This document shows positions 10,200-19,000 of a stretch of DNA of 64,000 nt, one piece after another. The DNA is from Mytilinidion resinicola (lineage: Eukaryota; Ascomycota; Dothideomycetes; Mytilinidiales; Mytilinidiaceae). Under the pieces are notes generated by a model. That model was not told the origin of the DNA, did no database searches, and was given only the letters and a program-made list of their open reading frames with translations. The position numbers and the translations under genes were made by a program. The stretch is taken from NCBI RefSeq assembly GCF_010093595.1, contig NW_022985449.1, positions 158,917 through 222,916 of the forward strand, read 5' to 3'. Every line of letters begins with the position of its first letter. Position 1 is the first letter of the stretch.

Positions 10200-10620
10200 A
10201 TGCTCTCTCCAAATGCGGCCTTAATCACAATCGATTACATCCTCTTCTTCTCCATCCACAATATAGCAGTGCATACAGCAGTGCATACAGCAGCGCATAC
10301 AGCAGCGCATACAGCAGCGCATACAGCAACACCTACGGCTACACCTACGGCTGCACTTACGGCTTGCACTTACGGCTGCACCTGCAGCTAAAAAGTGCGG
10401 CCGGCCGCCTGGTGCAAAGGATAAGGTACCACGGAAAAAGGCACGAGCTCAGAGGCAAGATAGTACTCAGCCTACGCCTCAGCCTCAGCCTCAGCCTCAT
10501 CCTCAGGCACAGAGGCTTAGCCGAGAGGAGCTTCTACGTCAGCTTGCGACGTATGATGAAGATATTGAGGCGGAAATTGACCGAGATATTAAGGCAGAGG
10601 CGGTGATGCGAGGGGGCTAG
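10200..10620 (+). pseudogene. AT-hook-like protein of the 1.3-kb element, one frameshift
   Basis: ATG at 10200 opens MLSPNAALITIDYILFFSIH, then a run of 4-residue repeats (AVHT, AAHT, ATPT, AALT) encoded by 12-bp tandem units. One unit has 13 bp (an extra T in GCTTGCACTTACG, about 10360), which shifts the frame. Ignoring that base, translation continues AAPAAKKCGRPPGAKDK, an AT-hook-like GRPPGxK core, then a Gln/Pro-rich segment and an acidic end LLRQLATYDEDIEAEIDRD before TAG at 10620. The repaired product would be about 140 residues. Role unknown; AT-hooks bind the minor groove of AT-rich DNA, so binding to the element's own DNA is conceivable but unproven. Confidence 0.55.
10266..10390 (+). 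repeat. 12-bp tandem repeat array
   Basis: About ten imperfect copies of GCAGYGCATACA grading into GCTRCACYTACG. The period is 12 bp except for one 13-bp unit near 10360. The array encodes four-residue repeats in the overlapping reading frame. Confidence 0.8.
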
Positions 10621-10740
10621 GCTCGATGCAAAGGAGTCGTAATAAGGTGAGGTTTTGACAGGTTTGGCATGCTTGTAGACACGTAGGCACTTCTAGAATA
10701 GAATTTCTATTCTATACTTAGACTTAGACTTATACTTATA

Positions 10741-10925
10741 CTACGTGAGCTCGTACGTGAGGCTACACGAATCGGTGAGGTTACAGAAGAGCAGAATGCT
10801 GCCAACCTATTTCACGCCGATTCGTATAGCCGTACGTGAGCTCGTACGTGAGGCTATACAAATCGGCGAGGCTGCACGAATCGGAAAGGCTGCACGCCGA
10901 TTCGTATAGCCCCGCGTATAGCATC
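10741..10925. repeat. Nested direct and inverted subterminal repeats
   Basis: A block TACGTGAGCTCGTACGTGAGGCTA is present twice in direct orientation (10742 and 10833). CCGATTCGTATAGCC occurs twice (10817 and 10897) and as imperfect inverted copies (GGCTACACGAATCGG at 10761, GGCTATACAAATCGG at 10852). A TCACGTGA palindrome follows at 10924. Subterminal repeats of this kind often bind transposases. Confidence 0.6.
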
Positions 10926-11079
10926 ACGTGATGTATAGGTGAATGCCCGGAGCTCCGGCGTAGTGCTCCGAGCCAATCAGAAGGTGGTGAAACGACAGGG
11001 GGGGGAGGGGGTGTACGCGCAGTGAAAAGGGGGTGTACGTGTAGGAATTAGGGGGTGTGGTATTAGCAGCGCCCATTTA

Positions 11080-11508
11080 TTAAACTTTTACTAAATTAAC
11101 TTAAAATACTGCGTATAGTATTCTATAGAGTCTGCCTTCTTCCTCTCTATATTAAGCATTGAAAGATACCCAGAATTAAGCACTACTTATACTGTGCGTA
11201 GAAATCCACCTAGTGGCCTAATTCTTGCCTGGCACATAGCCTATGATCTCGGCGGCTATATTCCTTAGCATTTCGATGGTAGGAGGTAATCCTCTCTCTG
11301 TGAGGCTTTCAATATAGCCAAGAAGCGCAGCCGATTGCGCAGCGTCGAGGTTTCGTTGATTTTCGTGCGCATCCAATCGAGATACTGTCTTTCCATGGTA
11401 GCGGCGAGAAAGGGTACTCCGGTTAATCCCGTGTTCCCTAGCAACCTTTGCAATGTTCTTGCCCTCGCTGATACGAAGCTCCGCGATCGCGGCTTCCATT
11501 TGCTCCAT
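11080..11508 (-). pseudogene. Pogo/Fot1-family transposase N-terminus, broken
   Basis: Begins MEQMEAAIAELRISEGKNIA and continues with a Psq-type helix-turn-helix (VAREHGINRSTLSRRYHGK) and the start of the CENP-B/Tc5-type DNA-binding repeat (LTERGLPPTIEMLRNIAAEI, then PGKN). The codon after PGKN is TAG where the family has Trp (TGG). Further on, in another frame, RKKADSIEYYTQYFK matches the family's KADS...Y..YF block. Thus at least one stop and one frameshift are present before the nested element cuts the gene at 11074. The catalytic DDE domain is absent. Confidence 0.8.
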
Positions 11509-11624
11509 GTTTGAAGCAATTTGGTAGAAAATTGATGAAGCTGTGAATTTTTGAAGATGGTGGTGGTGGCGCTCGGTAACCGTGCATTAGCTGGTGGCCG
11601 TGCACGAGTTGGTGATCACTTCTA

Positions 11625-11927
11625 GTCAAAGCTCAGTTTTATATCCTGTATGCTCAGGTTCAAAGGCGGAAAAGGAGATACAGTATTAAACTCAAACACT
11701 GCATCACACAAGCTTTTGGAGATGGAACTCCAGGCAATTATGGGCGAGGAGAAGAGCTATCATCTGAGCAGTGTTTAAAATTCGAAAGAATATTCGCCAA
11801 CTATCTTTATCAGGCATCAGAAACAGCATCCCATCACATTGCCACACGCTCCATAATGGTTTGAACAAAATCAGAAAGACAATAGCCTCAGGCATCAGCG
11901 GTATAGATATCATACTATGAAACGAAT
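11625..11927. other. Intergenic stretch between the pogo element and the MFS gene
   Basis: Downstream (3') region of the minus-strand transporter. No independent gene was identified; the missing half of the exonuclease relic is not here. Confidence 0.4.
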
Positions 11928-13614
11928 TTACAAAATCTGGTCGCGGGTCGTGATAAAATCCTTGTACCTCCTCAACGTCCATCTCCTCGCCGCCTTGCCC
12001 CATACTATCATCGGCACAGCCGTCAAGATGAAAACGCAGCTCAAAGCGCCAATCTCACACATCACGTCCGTGACAGACTGCGCATCAAGCCAGCTGCCAG
12101 TCGCAAACGTGAAAATCATTCCGAGGGTATTGTTGACGACGGCGACGCCGACCATGCCCTCCAATCTAGGGACATTTTAGTTTAGTATCCGGGAAGCGGG
12201 TTGGAAAAACTTACACCATGTCCGGATAGCAATCCATGAGATACGCCATGGATAAATCTCCTGCGCAGCCCCATCCAAAGCCAATGAAGCCCAACCCAAC
12301 ATACGGCACTCGCCAGGACCAGCCATTGTTGGTTCCTATGCCAAAGAGGATGAGCCCAAGTGGGCTGATGATGGCGGCGGGAAGCATGAGCCAGAGCCTA
12401 TGCTCAGCCTCCGCAATGCCGCCATGCCGCCTGGCCATCCATCGCACAAACACGTCGGAGAAGTAGCCACCATAGATACAGCCGATGAAGGAGCCAATGA
12501 TACAAGGAACATTCATAACGGCGTCTTGTGCGTCAGTATAGTTCCATGGCGGGCCGTACCAGTTGTCTTCTTCGAGCGTGAGGTAAAAGGTCAACCACGC
12601 ATCTTGCGCGCCCCATTGCAATCCGGCAAAGAGAACAGCGGGAAATGTAAAGACGCGAAGCATGTGCCACAGCCGCAGGCCATATTGTTTGAAACCGACA
12701 CCTTTGAGATTGGGAGCGGGCGTGATAAGAGCGATGCGCTTCCAGTAAGGCTTGCGAGAAGGAAGAGACTCGAGCTCGCCGACGTGTACGAGAGAGGCTC
12801 TGCGCTCTTGCAGTGGCTCTTGTAGTGGTGATCCCTTCTTTTCTGTATCACCTTCAGCACTAAAAGCTGGTGGTTCGGGCGATTCGCCAGACTGACCATC
12901 GAGTATGTGGCGACGGTCAAAGGTCGTTTCTTCGAGACCGAAATAGAGGACTACGAGGGTTCCGCCTGAGATGATGACTGCGAACCAACCAATCCAACGC
13001 CAACCCAACGTGCTATCAGCGATGTAGCCGCCGATCAGAGGTCCCAGGTATGTGCCAATGTTTGTAGACAAGACGTAAAAGCCTAGGACGGTGCCGCGTT
13101 GGTGCTGGAAGAAGACGTCGGAGAGCGACGTCTGTACTAACGCCTCGGCGCAAGACTCGGATGCGCCGACGAAGAATTGACTTCCAATTGAGTCGCTGCT
13201 GCTCTGGATGCGGGCAAACCAGATGGCCCCGCCAAGGCCCATGAGAATGCAGATGAGGTAGTTCAGCCTGCGACCGTACAGCGTGACCATGGGAGCCAGC
13301 AGCAGCGTCATGTATCCGATTGCAATGAAGAGCACGCCGGCCGCGTTATTGATCTGGTCGTATGAAATCCCAAGCTCTGCATTCTGCCCGTCCGCGGCAG
13401 ACCCGGCGTCGTTGGAGGTGGCCGCGGTCAGGGCTGCTATGAAGCACACGAGCGTTGCGTGCCAGTATCTGCGCGCCGGACTCCATCGCAGCGGGTCGTC
13501 TGGGTTGGAGCTGGGCTGGGGAATGAGGGTGATTTCGCTCGCGTCAAGAGCCCCGTCCGCCTGTTGGTCATAGAGCCGAACGGTCCCTGGTAAGCTGGGG
13601 GAGGAGTTTTCCAT
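11928..13614 (-). CDS. MFS transporter, DHA1 (drug:H+ antiporter) type
   Basis: Exon 1 12215-13614 and exon 2 11928-12165 are joined over a 49-bp intron (GTAAGT donor, CTAG acceptor), giving 545 residues. After a cytosolic N-terminus with NPDDPLRWSP, the protein shows about 12 hydrophobic segments. The loop 2-3 motif is LYGRRLNYL and motif C is GTYLGPLIGGYI; a long charged central loop (about residues 230-290) separates the two halves, as in the family. These features place it among the fungal DHA1 general-substrate exporters at the plasma membrane; the substrate cannot be read from sequence. It lies beside the transposon block and divergent from the GNAT-like gene at 14098, with which it could share a promoter. 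The reading frame is intact. Confidence 0.88.
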
Positions 13615-14097
13615 AATTACCTGTCACCCTGTGCGTGTATCCATGAAAGAGAGAGGACTGGTACTCACTTCTGGGAGCTGACGAGGTGTAGCTCAAGTAT
13701 ACCCCACACCCTACCTCATCGCTTACTCTTACTTAATGCTGCTGCGGCTGCGCTACCTTATCTTTACAGCCCAACAGGCCATCCCACGGTGGCGTGTCTT
13801 AGTCATGTGATTTTTGCAGCAATCTACCCTGAAAAACAGGTTGCATTCGATATGACGGTAGTTTGTTTCGTTGCTGCTAGCTTGTACACGGATCTCTCTC
13901 TGACACCAAAACCCTCGAGGATAGTCCCAATTCGGAAGGTCGTTTGACAACTTGTGATACCTGCCAGACAAACTTGGAAATATTTTCCTGCTTATGGTCC
14001 CATCTTTTTGACGCGGCTTCTGCAGCTCTATCGAGGCTTTACAACCTCAAATACACATTAAAGTATATACGCGGAGGAGCGATCGTAAATCGTCGAG
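13615..14097. promoter_or_regulatory. Divergent promoter region, MFS and GNAT-like genes
   Basis: 483 bp between two start codons facing away from each other. It must contain both promoters. An AGTATATAC word lies 35 bp before the ATG at 14098. No recognised factor site was identified. Confidence 0.5.
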
Positions 14098-14994
14098 ATG
14101 GCTGGCATCTTTGAGCCGAAGCTCGCACCAGCTCTACGGACTCATCTCGAAGGCATTGATCTTCAAGCACTCTCCCGCATCGACTCCTCCCGGCTCGCGA
14201 GCAGAGCGATACCCAATATCGGCTCGATTGAGCTTGTTGACTCAAAAGACTTCGACAAAAAGTACGATGCTCTCTACGTCAAAGAATTCCCCAAAACCGC
14301 TGAACGTGAGCGCTCTGACCTCATCTCCGCGCGTCTCTCCGCACAATTTGCCGGGGAAAGAAACAGCCTAGCGCCGTATCGGATCGTTGGCATCAGAGAC
14401 GCTGAAGATGAAGCTATTGGGGCCGCTCAGTTTTCTGTCCTTCCGATCAAGGGCGGCGAGTTTGCTGTGCCGTATTTGCAGTACATCTATGTAAGAGGCG
14501 AGAACAGACGCCAAGATATGAGCGAAGTGCTGCATACCATGACACTCGCAGTTGCGGTGGCCGATGCCAGGCAAATGGGCAACAGGAGTATCCCGTTCAC
14601 GCTGTTTGAGACGGAGCCACCGGGGTATGGGGACGATGAAGAGAGTAGAGCATTCAGTGTGACGAGAGCGCAAGTACATGTGAAAGGGGGTGCTATGGCT
14701 GTAGTCCTGGAGAGGGATGGGAAGGCAATCAGTCCGCATGTGCAGCCTGGATTAGAGGTTGGGGATTTGCCATTGAGCTTGGTGTGGGCTGTGAGACAAA
14801 GTCCCTTGCCGGGGAGAGAGTGGAAGATAGAGGATCTTGGGGGAGATCTCATGGCCGCGTATTATCAAAGCTTAAGGGATGAAGGCTTCCCGGAGGAAAA
14901 CATCAGGCTTGCAGAGAGTATAGTGAAAGAGAGGTGTATGGAGAGTGAGTGGAGGCTGATCTCGTTAAATCAGGTCAAATTCCACTACACCTAA
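14098..14994 (+). CDS. GNAT-like acyltransferase candidate, single exon
   Basis: 298 residues without an intron. There is no signal peptide or membrane segment. The central part (YRIVGIRDAEDEAIGAAQFS, then PYLQYIYVRGENRRQDM and SEVLHTMTLAVAVADAR) has the strand-strand-helix order of GNAT N-acyltransferases, with VRGENRRQDMS at the place of the acetyl-CoA pyrophosphate loop (Q/R-x-x-G-x-G/A in the family). The match is by pattern only, because the glycines of the loop are not conserved. The C-terminal third has no recognised motif. It is divergent from the MFS transporter gene, so co-regulation is possible. The lack of introns in a window where most genes have them could mean retroposition, transfer, or chance. 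Confidence 0.6.
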   Translation: MAGIFEPKLAPALRTHLEGIDLQALSRIDSSRLASRAIPNIGSIELVDSKDFDKKYDALYVKEFPKTAERERSDLISARLSAQFAGERNSLAPYRIVGIRDAEDEAIGAAQFSVLPIKGGEFAVPYLQYIYVRGENRRQDMSEVLHTMTLAVAVADARQMGNRSIPFTLFETEPPGYGDDEESRAFSVTRAQVHVKGGAMAVVLERDGKAISPHVQPGLEVGDLPLSLVWAVRQSPLPGREWKIEDLGGDLMAAYYQSLRDEGFPEENIRLAESIVKERCMESEWRLISLNQVKFHYT

Positions 14995-15515
14995 TATAAT
15001 GTTATGTCCTATATTGGTATTAGAAGGTTTTCGTAAGAGGAAAGTCACAGTAGTGCTGTTTTGCTGCGGCTGAACGTCAAGGGCCAGCTGGACGTGCTCC
15101 CACTTCTAACTACCACCTACAATGATCTCGATCCGTATCTTGAAACCTATCAATAGGGTATATGGGCGTTCAGCTTTGCACAAGGGCTCCTGTCATATGC
15201 TCGATATACAGAGGTCTCTGCTCCCCAACCGCTCAGCATCGAAGAAAAATACTAATTTCAGCCGCCTAGAACTTTTGTATTACACCTCCGCTCATCTTGC
15301 CCTGTAACACCTTTGTGTGCATGCATATAGATAAGCAAAGCAGGTATGACGTAGAAAAGGGCTCTCGAAGAAAGACTAAATTGTTTTAATGTAAGATCAA
15401 TAACTACGATGCCCCATCCTCCTCAGGCTCACTAACATTATCACTTTCGGACTACAGCTCTTCCCATTTAACTAAGCACGCATACGCGGGAGCCGCAGCG
15501 TTGTTTCCGCAGCGA
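14995..15515. other. Intergenic stretch, no feature seen
   Basis: 3' region of the GNAT-like gene and upstream region of the HET relic. Short frames here lack codon bias. Confidence 0.4.
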
Positions 15516-17984
15516 ATGGCAGAAATATGTTCGACCTCAGGCCTCGGGTGTCCCTTGTGTCGGCCGGCCTTCATTCGTCCGATTGACTATCGTCTGGATT
15601 TGAAGGATTTGAAAACGTCAATTGAGGCTGGCTGCAACCTTTGCAAGATTTTGCGAGAAGGCATCGAATTCTGTTCCCCGGAGATGTTGCGTTTCTCGCC
15701 ATTATTCATCAATATTTCTCGTGATCCCCGTGGGACGATGAATCTATCTTGCAGTGGACAGGGCGGAAGAGAAATCGAAGGATTTGTGGAATTTTTCATG
15801 GGAACTGGTACGTTGAGATTTACATCAACTGTAGTACGCGCTGTATTATTGACGTACCTCCAGACTCTCCGAACCCAGACAACGCGTTGTTCTCAAAACG
15901 CAAACTGCTCCCTAACACGACAAGCTCTGAGATAACATTCGCGACCATCAAAGAATGGATCGAACAATGTAATCGGAACCATGATTGCTGTGGATTAGAT
16001 CCTTCTCAATGGCTACCCACTCGAGTACTTGATGTTAGCGGTAGCGGAGACTCGACGATTCGACTTCTTCAGAATGAGAGAGCAGAAGGCAAATACCTGG
16101 CATTATCTCACTGTTGGGGAGTGCCCAAACCGCACGCCTTAACCCTGGGAAACAACTTCGAAGAGATGAAACGAGGCGTACCCATTGCGTCTCTGCCAAA
16201 AACGTTCCAGGATGCTGTGGTTTTTACACGGGATATGGGGGTGCAATATCTGTGGATCGATTGTCTGTGTATCATACAAGATGTCAAAGATGATTGGAGG
16301 AGAGAATCGGCCCAGATGGCAGCAGTCTACCAAAATTCATACCTCACTATTACATCATCCCACGCGGCAAGTTCGGACGGGGGCCTCTTTCATGAAGTCC
16401 ATTCACAGTATGCAGCAAAGGAGCTCAAAGTGGACAGCAATGATGGAAATTCTTACGCTATCTACGTACAGAGACTCTTGGAGCATGATATCCATTGGGA
16501 TAATGGGGGCAGCAAAGCACTTTACGAGCAGTGTCCGTTGCTTAGCCGTGCGTGGGCTTTCCAAGAACGACTGATACCACCCCGCGTGCTACACTTTCGA
16601 CGCAATGAGGTCATGTGGGAATGCAACGAACATACACGATGTCAGTGCGTATACGAAGCAAACCCCTGGACTCACGGGCCGAAGACGGATCTCTCAGGTT
16701 GTGAAGAAGCAGTTCTGTGTTGATTTGAAGAGGCATAAGGCCCGTATATATAGCCTATGAAAGGGGGGGGGTACTCCCCTGTTACGGATATGGAAGGGTG
16801 TAATGCCACTGACACGCTAGTAGTGGACTCAGGTTAAAATTGATGTGAACTCTGCTTGTATTGTAGTGGCCATACGGGCCGAATATATACTAATAGGAAA
16901 TGGCCCACCCCCTAGGTCTTATCAGCTCAGCTGAATAGAGGCCATTTGAAAGGAATGGACACAGCTGAGAGGACCCTGGTGTAGCTGAACAGAGGGCCTC
17001 GCCACGCTGAGTGCGCGCTAGTAGCAACCAATCAAAGAACGAGAATCAAGGAGAGAGAAAAGGGGGGGAGTGCCTGTACGTAGGTGACCGTGAACCGTAT
17101 GAGTTGTTGATCCTAGGTTGTAGCTGTTACAACCCGAGTAGTGGCAACCTGAGTGGATCACTCTCGAGCTATCACAACAGGTGACCGGCCCGAGCTGTTC
17201 GACAGCTGGCACCAAGTTGTAATGGCATATTCGGGCCTTCAGCTCTCGTTCAAAAGCGACAAACTTCCAGCCTTGTCTGGGGTAGCAAAACAAATGCAAG
17301 CTGCACTGCAGACTGATTACCTGGCAGGGCTGTGGCGGGAGAATCTGCTCGTCGATATGCTGTGGCACCTTAACACTAGTAAAAGGCTACTACCACGCTC
17401 GAGTTCATGGCGCGCTCCTTAGTTGGTCGTGGGCATCAGTGGATAAGCCCGTTTCGTATCATGTTATGTACCGCACTAAAAACGGCGAAAGACATGCTCA
17501 CACTATCGCCAAATAGATGGAGTTCAAATCTCTCGCTTCCGTGCTAGACGCAAAGTCGAAATGTGCTGGTTCGGATAGCAGTGGAGAAGTTGCATCGGGC
17601 TTTGTTTGCCTGTCGGGTTCATTTCTGCGAATTGAGTCTCCTTTCGGGCCAAACTCTCACCTTCCGATTGAAGATGGCAACACTGCGGACGACGAACCCA
17701 ATCTCTTTCATATGTACTGGGAATCGGAGTATGTTGGCGATTTGTACGCTGATGTTTCTGTTGGAGCCACAGAGATGGATACTAACGTCTATTGTTTAAT
17801 GATTGCAGTATCAGTCCAAGACAATTATACCGTATGTCTCACCTTGGGACCTATAGACGACAAGGGAGGAGGCTACCAGAGGCTTGGACTTTGCTTTGTC
17901 AGTCACTCCTTCGTCACTCCTCGAAAAGTACCTCTTGAAGAGCTTCTAGATCGATTCGAAATGCGGACAGTCACAGTCTTGTAG
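15516..17984 (+). pseudogene. HET-domain (heterokaryon incompatibility) gene, disrupted
   Basis: Exon 1 (15516-15807) and exon 2 (from 15864) join over a 56-bp intron with GTACGT donor, restoring an Asp codon. The N-terminus has paired Cys motifs (GCPLCRP, GCNLCKI). The HET domain is clear: YLALSHCWG at about residue 173, LPKTFQDAVVFTRDMG, YLWIDCLCIIQD at about 226, and ESAQMAAVYQNSYLTI. The frame ends at 16723. A transposon then sits at 16827-17139, after which the expected C-terminal HET-protein sequence resumes: YSGLQLSFKSDKLPALSG (about 17230), then SWSWASVDKPV in another frame (a one-base insertion near 17417), an in-frame TAG at 17514, and a tail to 17984. HET proteins trigger cell death after fusion of incompatible strains; this copy cannot make the full protein, although a truncated HET domain might still be expressed. 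Confidence 0.85.
16827..17139. mobile_element. Non-autonomous 313-bp element, copy 2 (5-bp TSD AGTGG)
   Basis: AGTGG flanks both ends (16822-16826 and 17140-17144). The ends are ACTCAGGTTAAAAT and the complement of ACTCGGGTTGTAAC. Over most of its length it is the same as 5115-5430, in the same orientation, with only a handful of substitutions and a shorter G-run. It lies inside the HET-domain gene. The two different 5-bp duplications show two independent insertions. Confidence 0.9.
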
Positions 17985-18246
17985 TGCACGGATTGGAGAG
18001 TGAATTGAAGGCACGTTAGGAAGGTCTATGCGAGAAGATCATGCTACCATGAACGATCCAGCAATTTGAGACACATTGTGGTTATAAGCATGATGAGGTT
18101 CGGTCGTCAAGTTCCCGAAGGCATTTTCGCAAACTTATCGTCTACCTGTGCCGGTGTGAAAGCAGCCGTGGCCATCATAGGCAAAATTATGCCCATTCAG
18201 TCTCAATTACCCCCATTCCTCACCGCCAAAACATCAGCCCAGCTAG

Positions 18247-18560
18247 TCAATCCGCCGTCTTTCCCATGGGCGGATACTCCTTCCCCTCCTTTGTGACTTT
18301 CGGCTCGCAAGTGCACCTCTCAGATTCCGGAACAGAGTCCATGACGCCAGGGACGTGGTTGCCGCAGCCCCACCAAGTGAATTTTTCTTTGGGAGAGCTT
18401 AGCGAGAGCTTAGGAGAAAGGGTAGAGGGGCATGAAAAGGATAAGAGATGATATGAGGTGATTGGAACGGTTTGAATTGGAAGTGAAGGTATGAAATGCA
18501 ACTGGAATGACGGAGTCGAACGGACGTACGGCAGGTGGAGCAAGTCGCTTTCTTGCACAT
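18247..18560 (-). CDS. Small conserved Cys-rich protein, 56 residues
   Basis: Exon 1 is 18530-18560 (MCKKATCSTC plus one base) and exon 2 18247-18386, joined by a 143-bp intron (GTACGT donor, CCCAAAG acceptor). The join gives STCQKFTWWGCGNHV, then PESERCTCEP and EYPPMGKTAD at the C-terminus. The CxxxxCxxC start, GCGxHV and RCTCxP are the pattern of a small fungal protein family of unknown function that I recall from other genomes; four to six cysteines could bind metal. No signal peptide. The first exon is too short to be found without splicing. Confidence 0.7.
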
Positions 18561-19000
18561 GATGATCGCTTTCTTTCTTTCTTTCTAGGGTTTGAGTTTT
18601 GTTTCGTGATGTTGAAAAGTGCATGAAAGGTCAGGGCCGTGGTTTGATAAATACTCCCGGGATGTAGTGTCACCTCGCCGAGCCGATCAGGTCGCCGAGG
18701 CGGGCTTGCTTATCGGATTCGGGTGGGCTAAGGCAAGTGGCGAATTCAACTGTCGAACAACCAATACAGACAATTCAGGTTGGAGACTTGAAAAAATATT
18801 TAATGGCAGAAGTGAGTAGAATTGTGGTGGGATCAAGATATTCTATAAATGCTCTATCTACAAGCTCTCGCAGGCTATGCAAACCCTCACGATGACTCGA
18901 TTTCGACCCGAATAGAAGCAACGACAAGCTTTTTAGACTCCACGGTCTTATCAAACTCCAATGCCCCCGTCAGAACGCCAATAACTTTAAAGAAGTCAGA
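18561..19000. other. Intergenic stretch between small Cys-rich gene and DBP3
   Basis: Upstream of the 56-residue gene and downstream of DBP3. A pyrimidine-type TTTCTTTCTTTC run lies just upstream of the small gene's start (18570-18590). Nothing else is identifiable. Confidence 0.4.

Larger units (their letters stand above)
9740..11074 (+). mobile_element. 1335-bp element with about 118-bp inverted repeats
   Basis: Left arm 9740-9858 and right arm 10957-11074 are almost identical inverted copies beginning GGGCGCTGCTAATACCACAC and containing spaced GTACACCCCC blocks and CTGATTGGCTCGGAG. The element is inserted in the transposase of the surrounding pogo transposon. No clean target duplication is seen (flanks TAGATATA and ATTTATTA). 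The interior carries a frameshifted reading frame with an AT-hook-like motif (10200-10620), a 12-bp tandem array (10266-10390) and nested direct and inverted repeats (10741-10925). No transposase is recognised. A decayed relative is at 441-620, so it is a family. Confidence 0.8.
8344..11622 (-). mobile_element. Pogo/Fot1-like transposon, RIP-mutated, with nested insertions
   Basis: Terminal inverted repeats begin GAAGTGATCACC at 8344 and match the complement of the end at 11622 for about 33 bp (extending to about 47 bp with mismatches), including GTGCACGGCCACCA. TA flanks both ends (8342-8343 and 11623-11624), the target duplication of the Tc1/mariner-pogo group. The minus strand carries the N-terminus (11508-11080) and a possible C-terminal Lys/Glu-rich tail (9739-9190) of the transposase. 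These are separated by a second element (9740-11074), and most of the DDE catalytic core is missing. Two short inverted-repeat sequences lie in the right-hand remainder (8421-8570, 8983-9098). Confidence 0.8.

Noticed and set aside
13753..13971. 72-codon minus-strand frame upstream of the MFS gene
   Set aside because: Lies in the divergent promoter, no motif, and no splice link to the MFS start.
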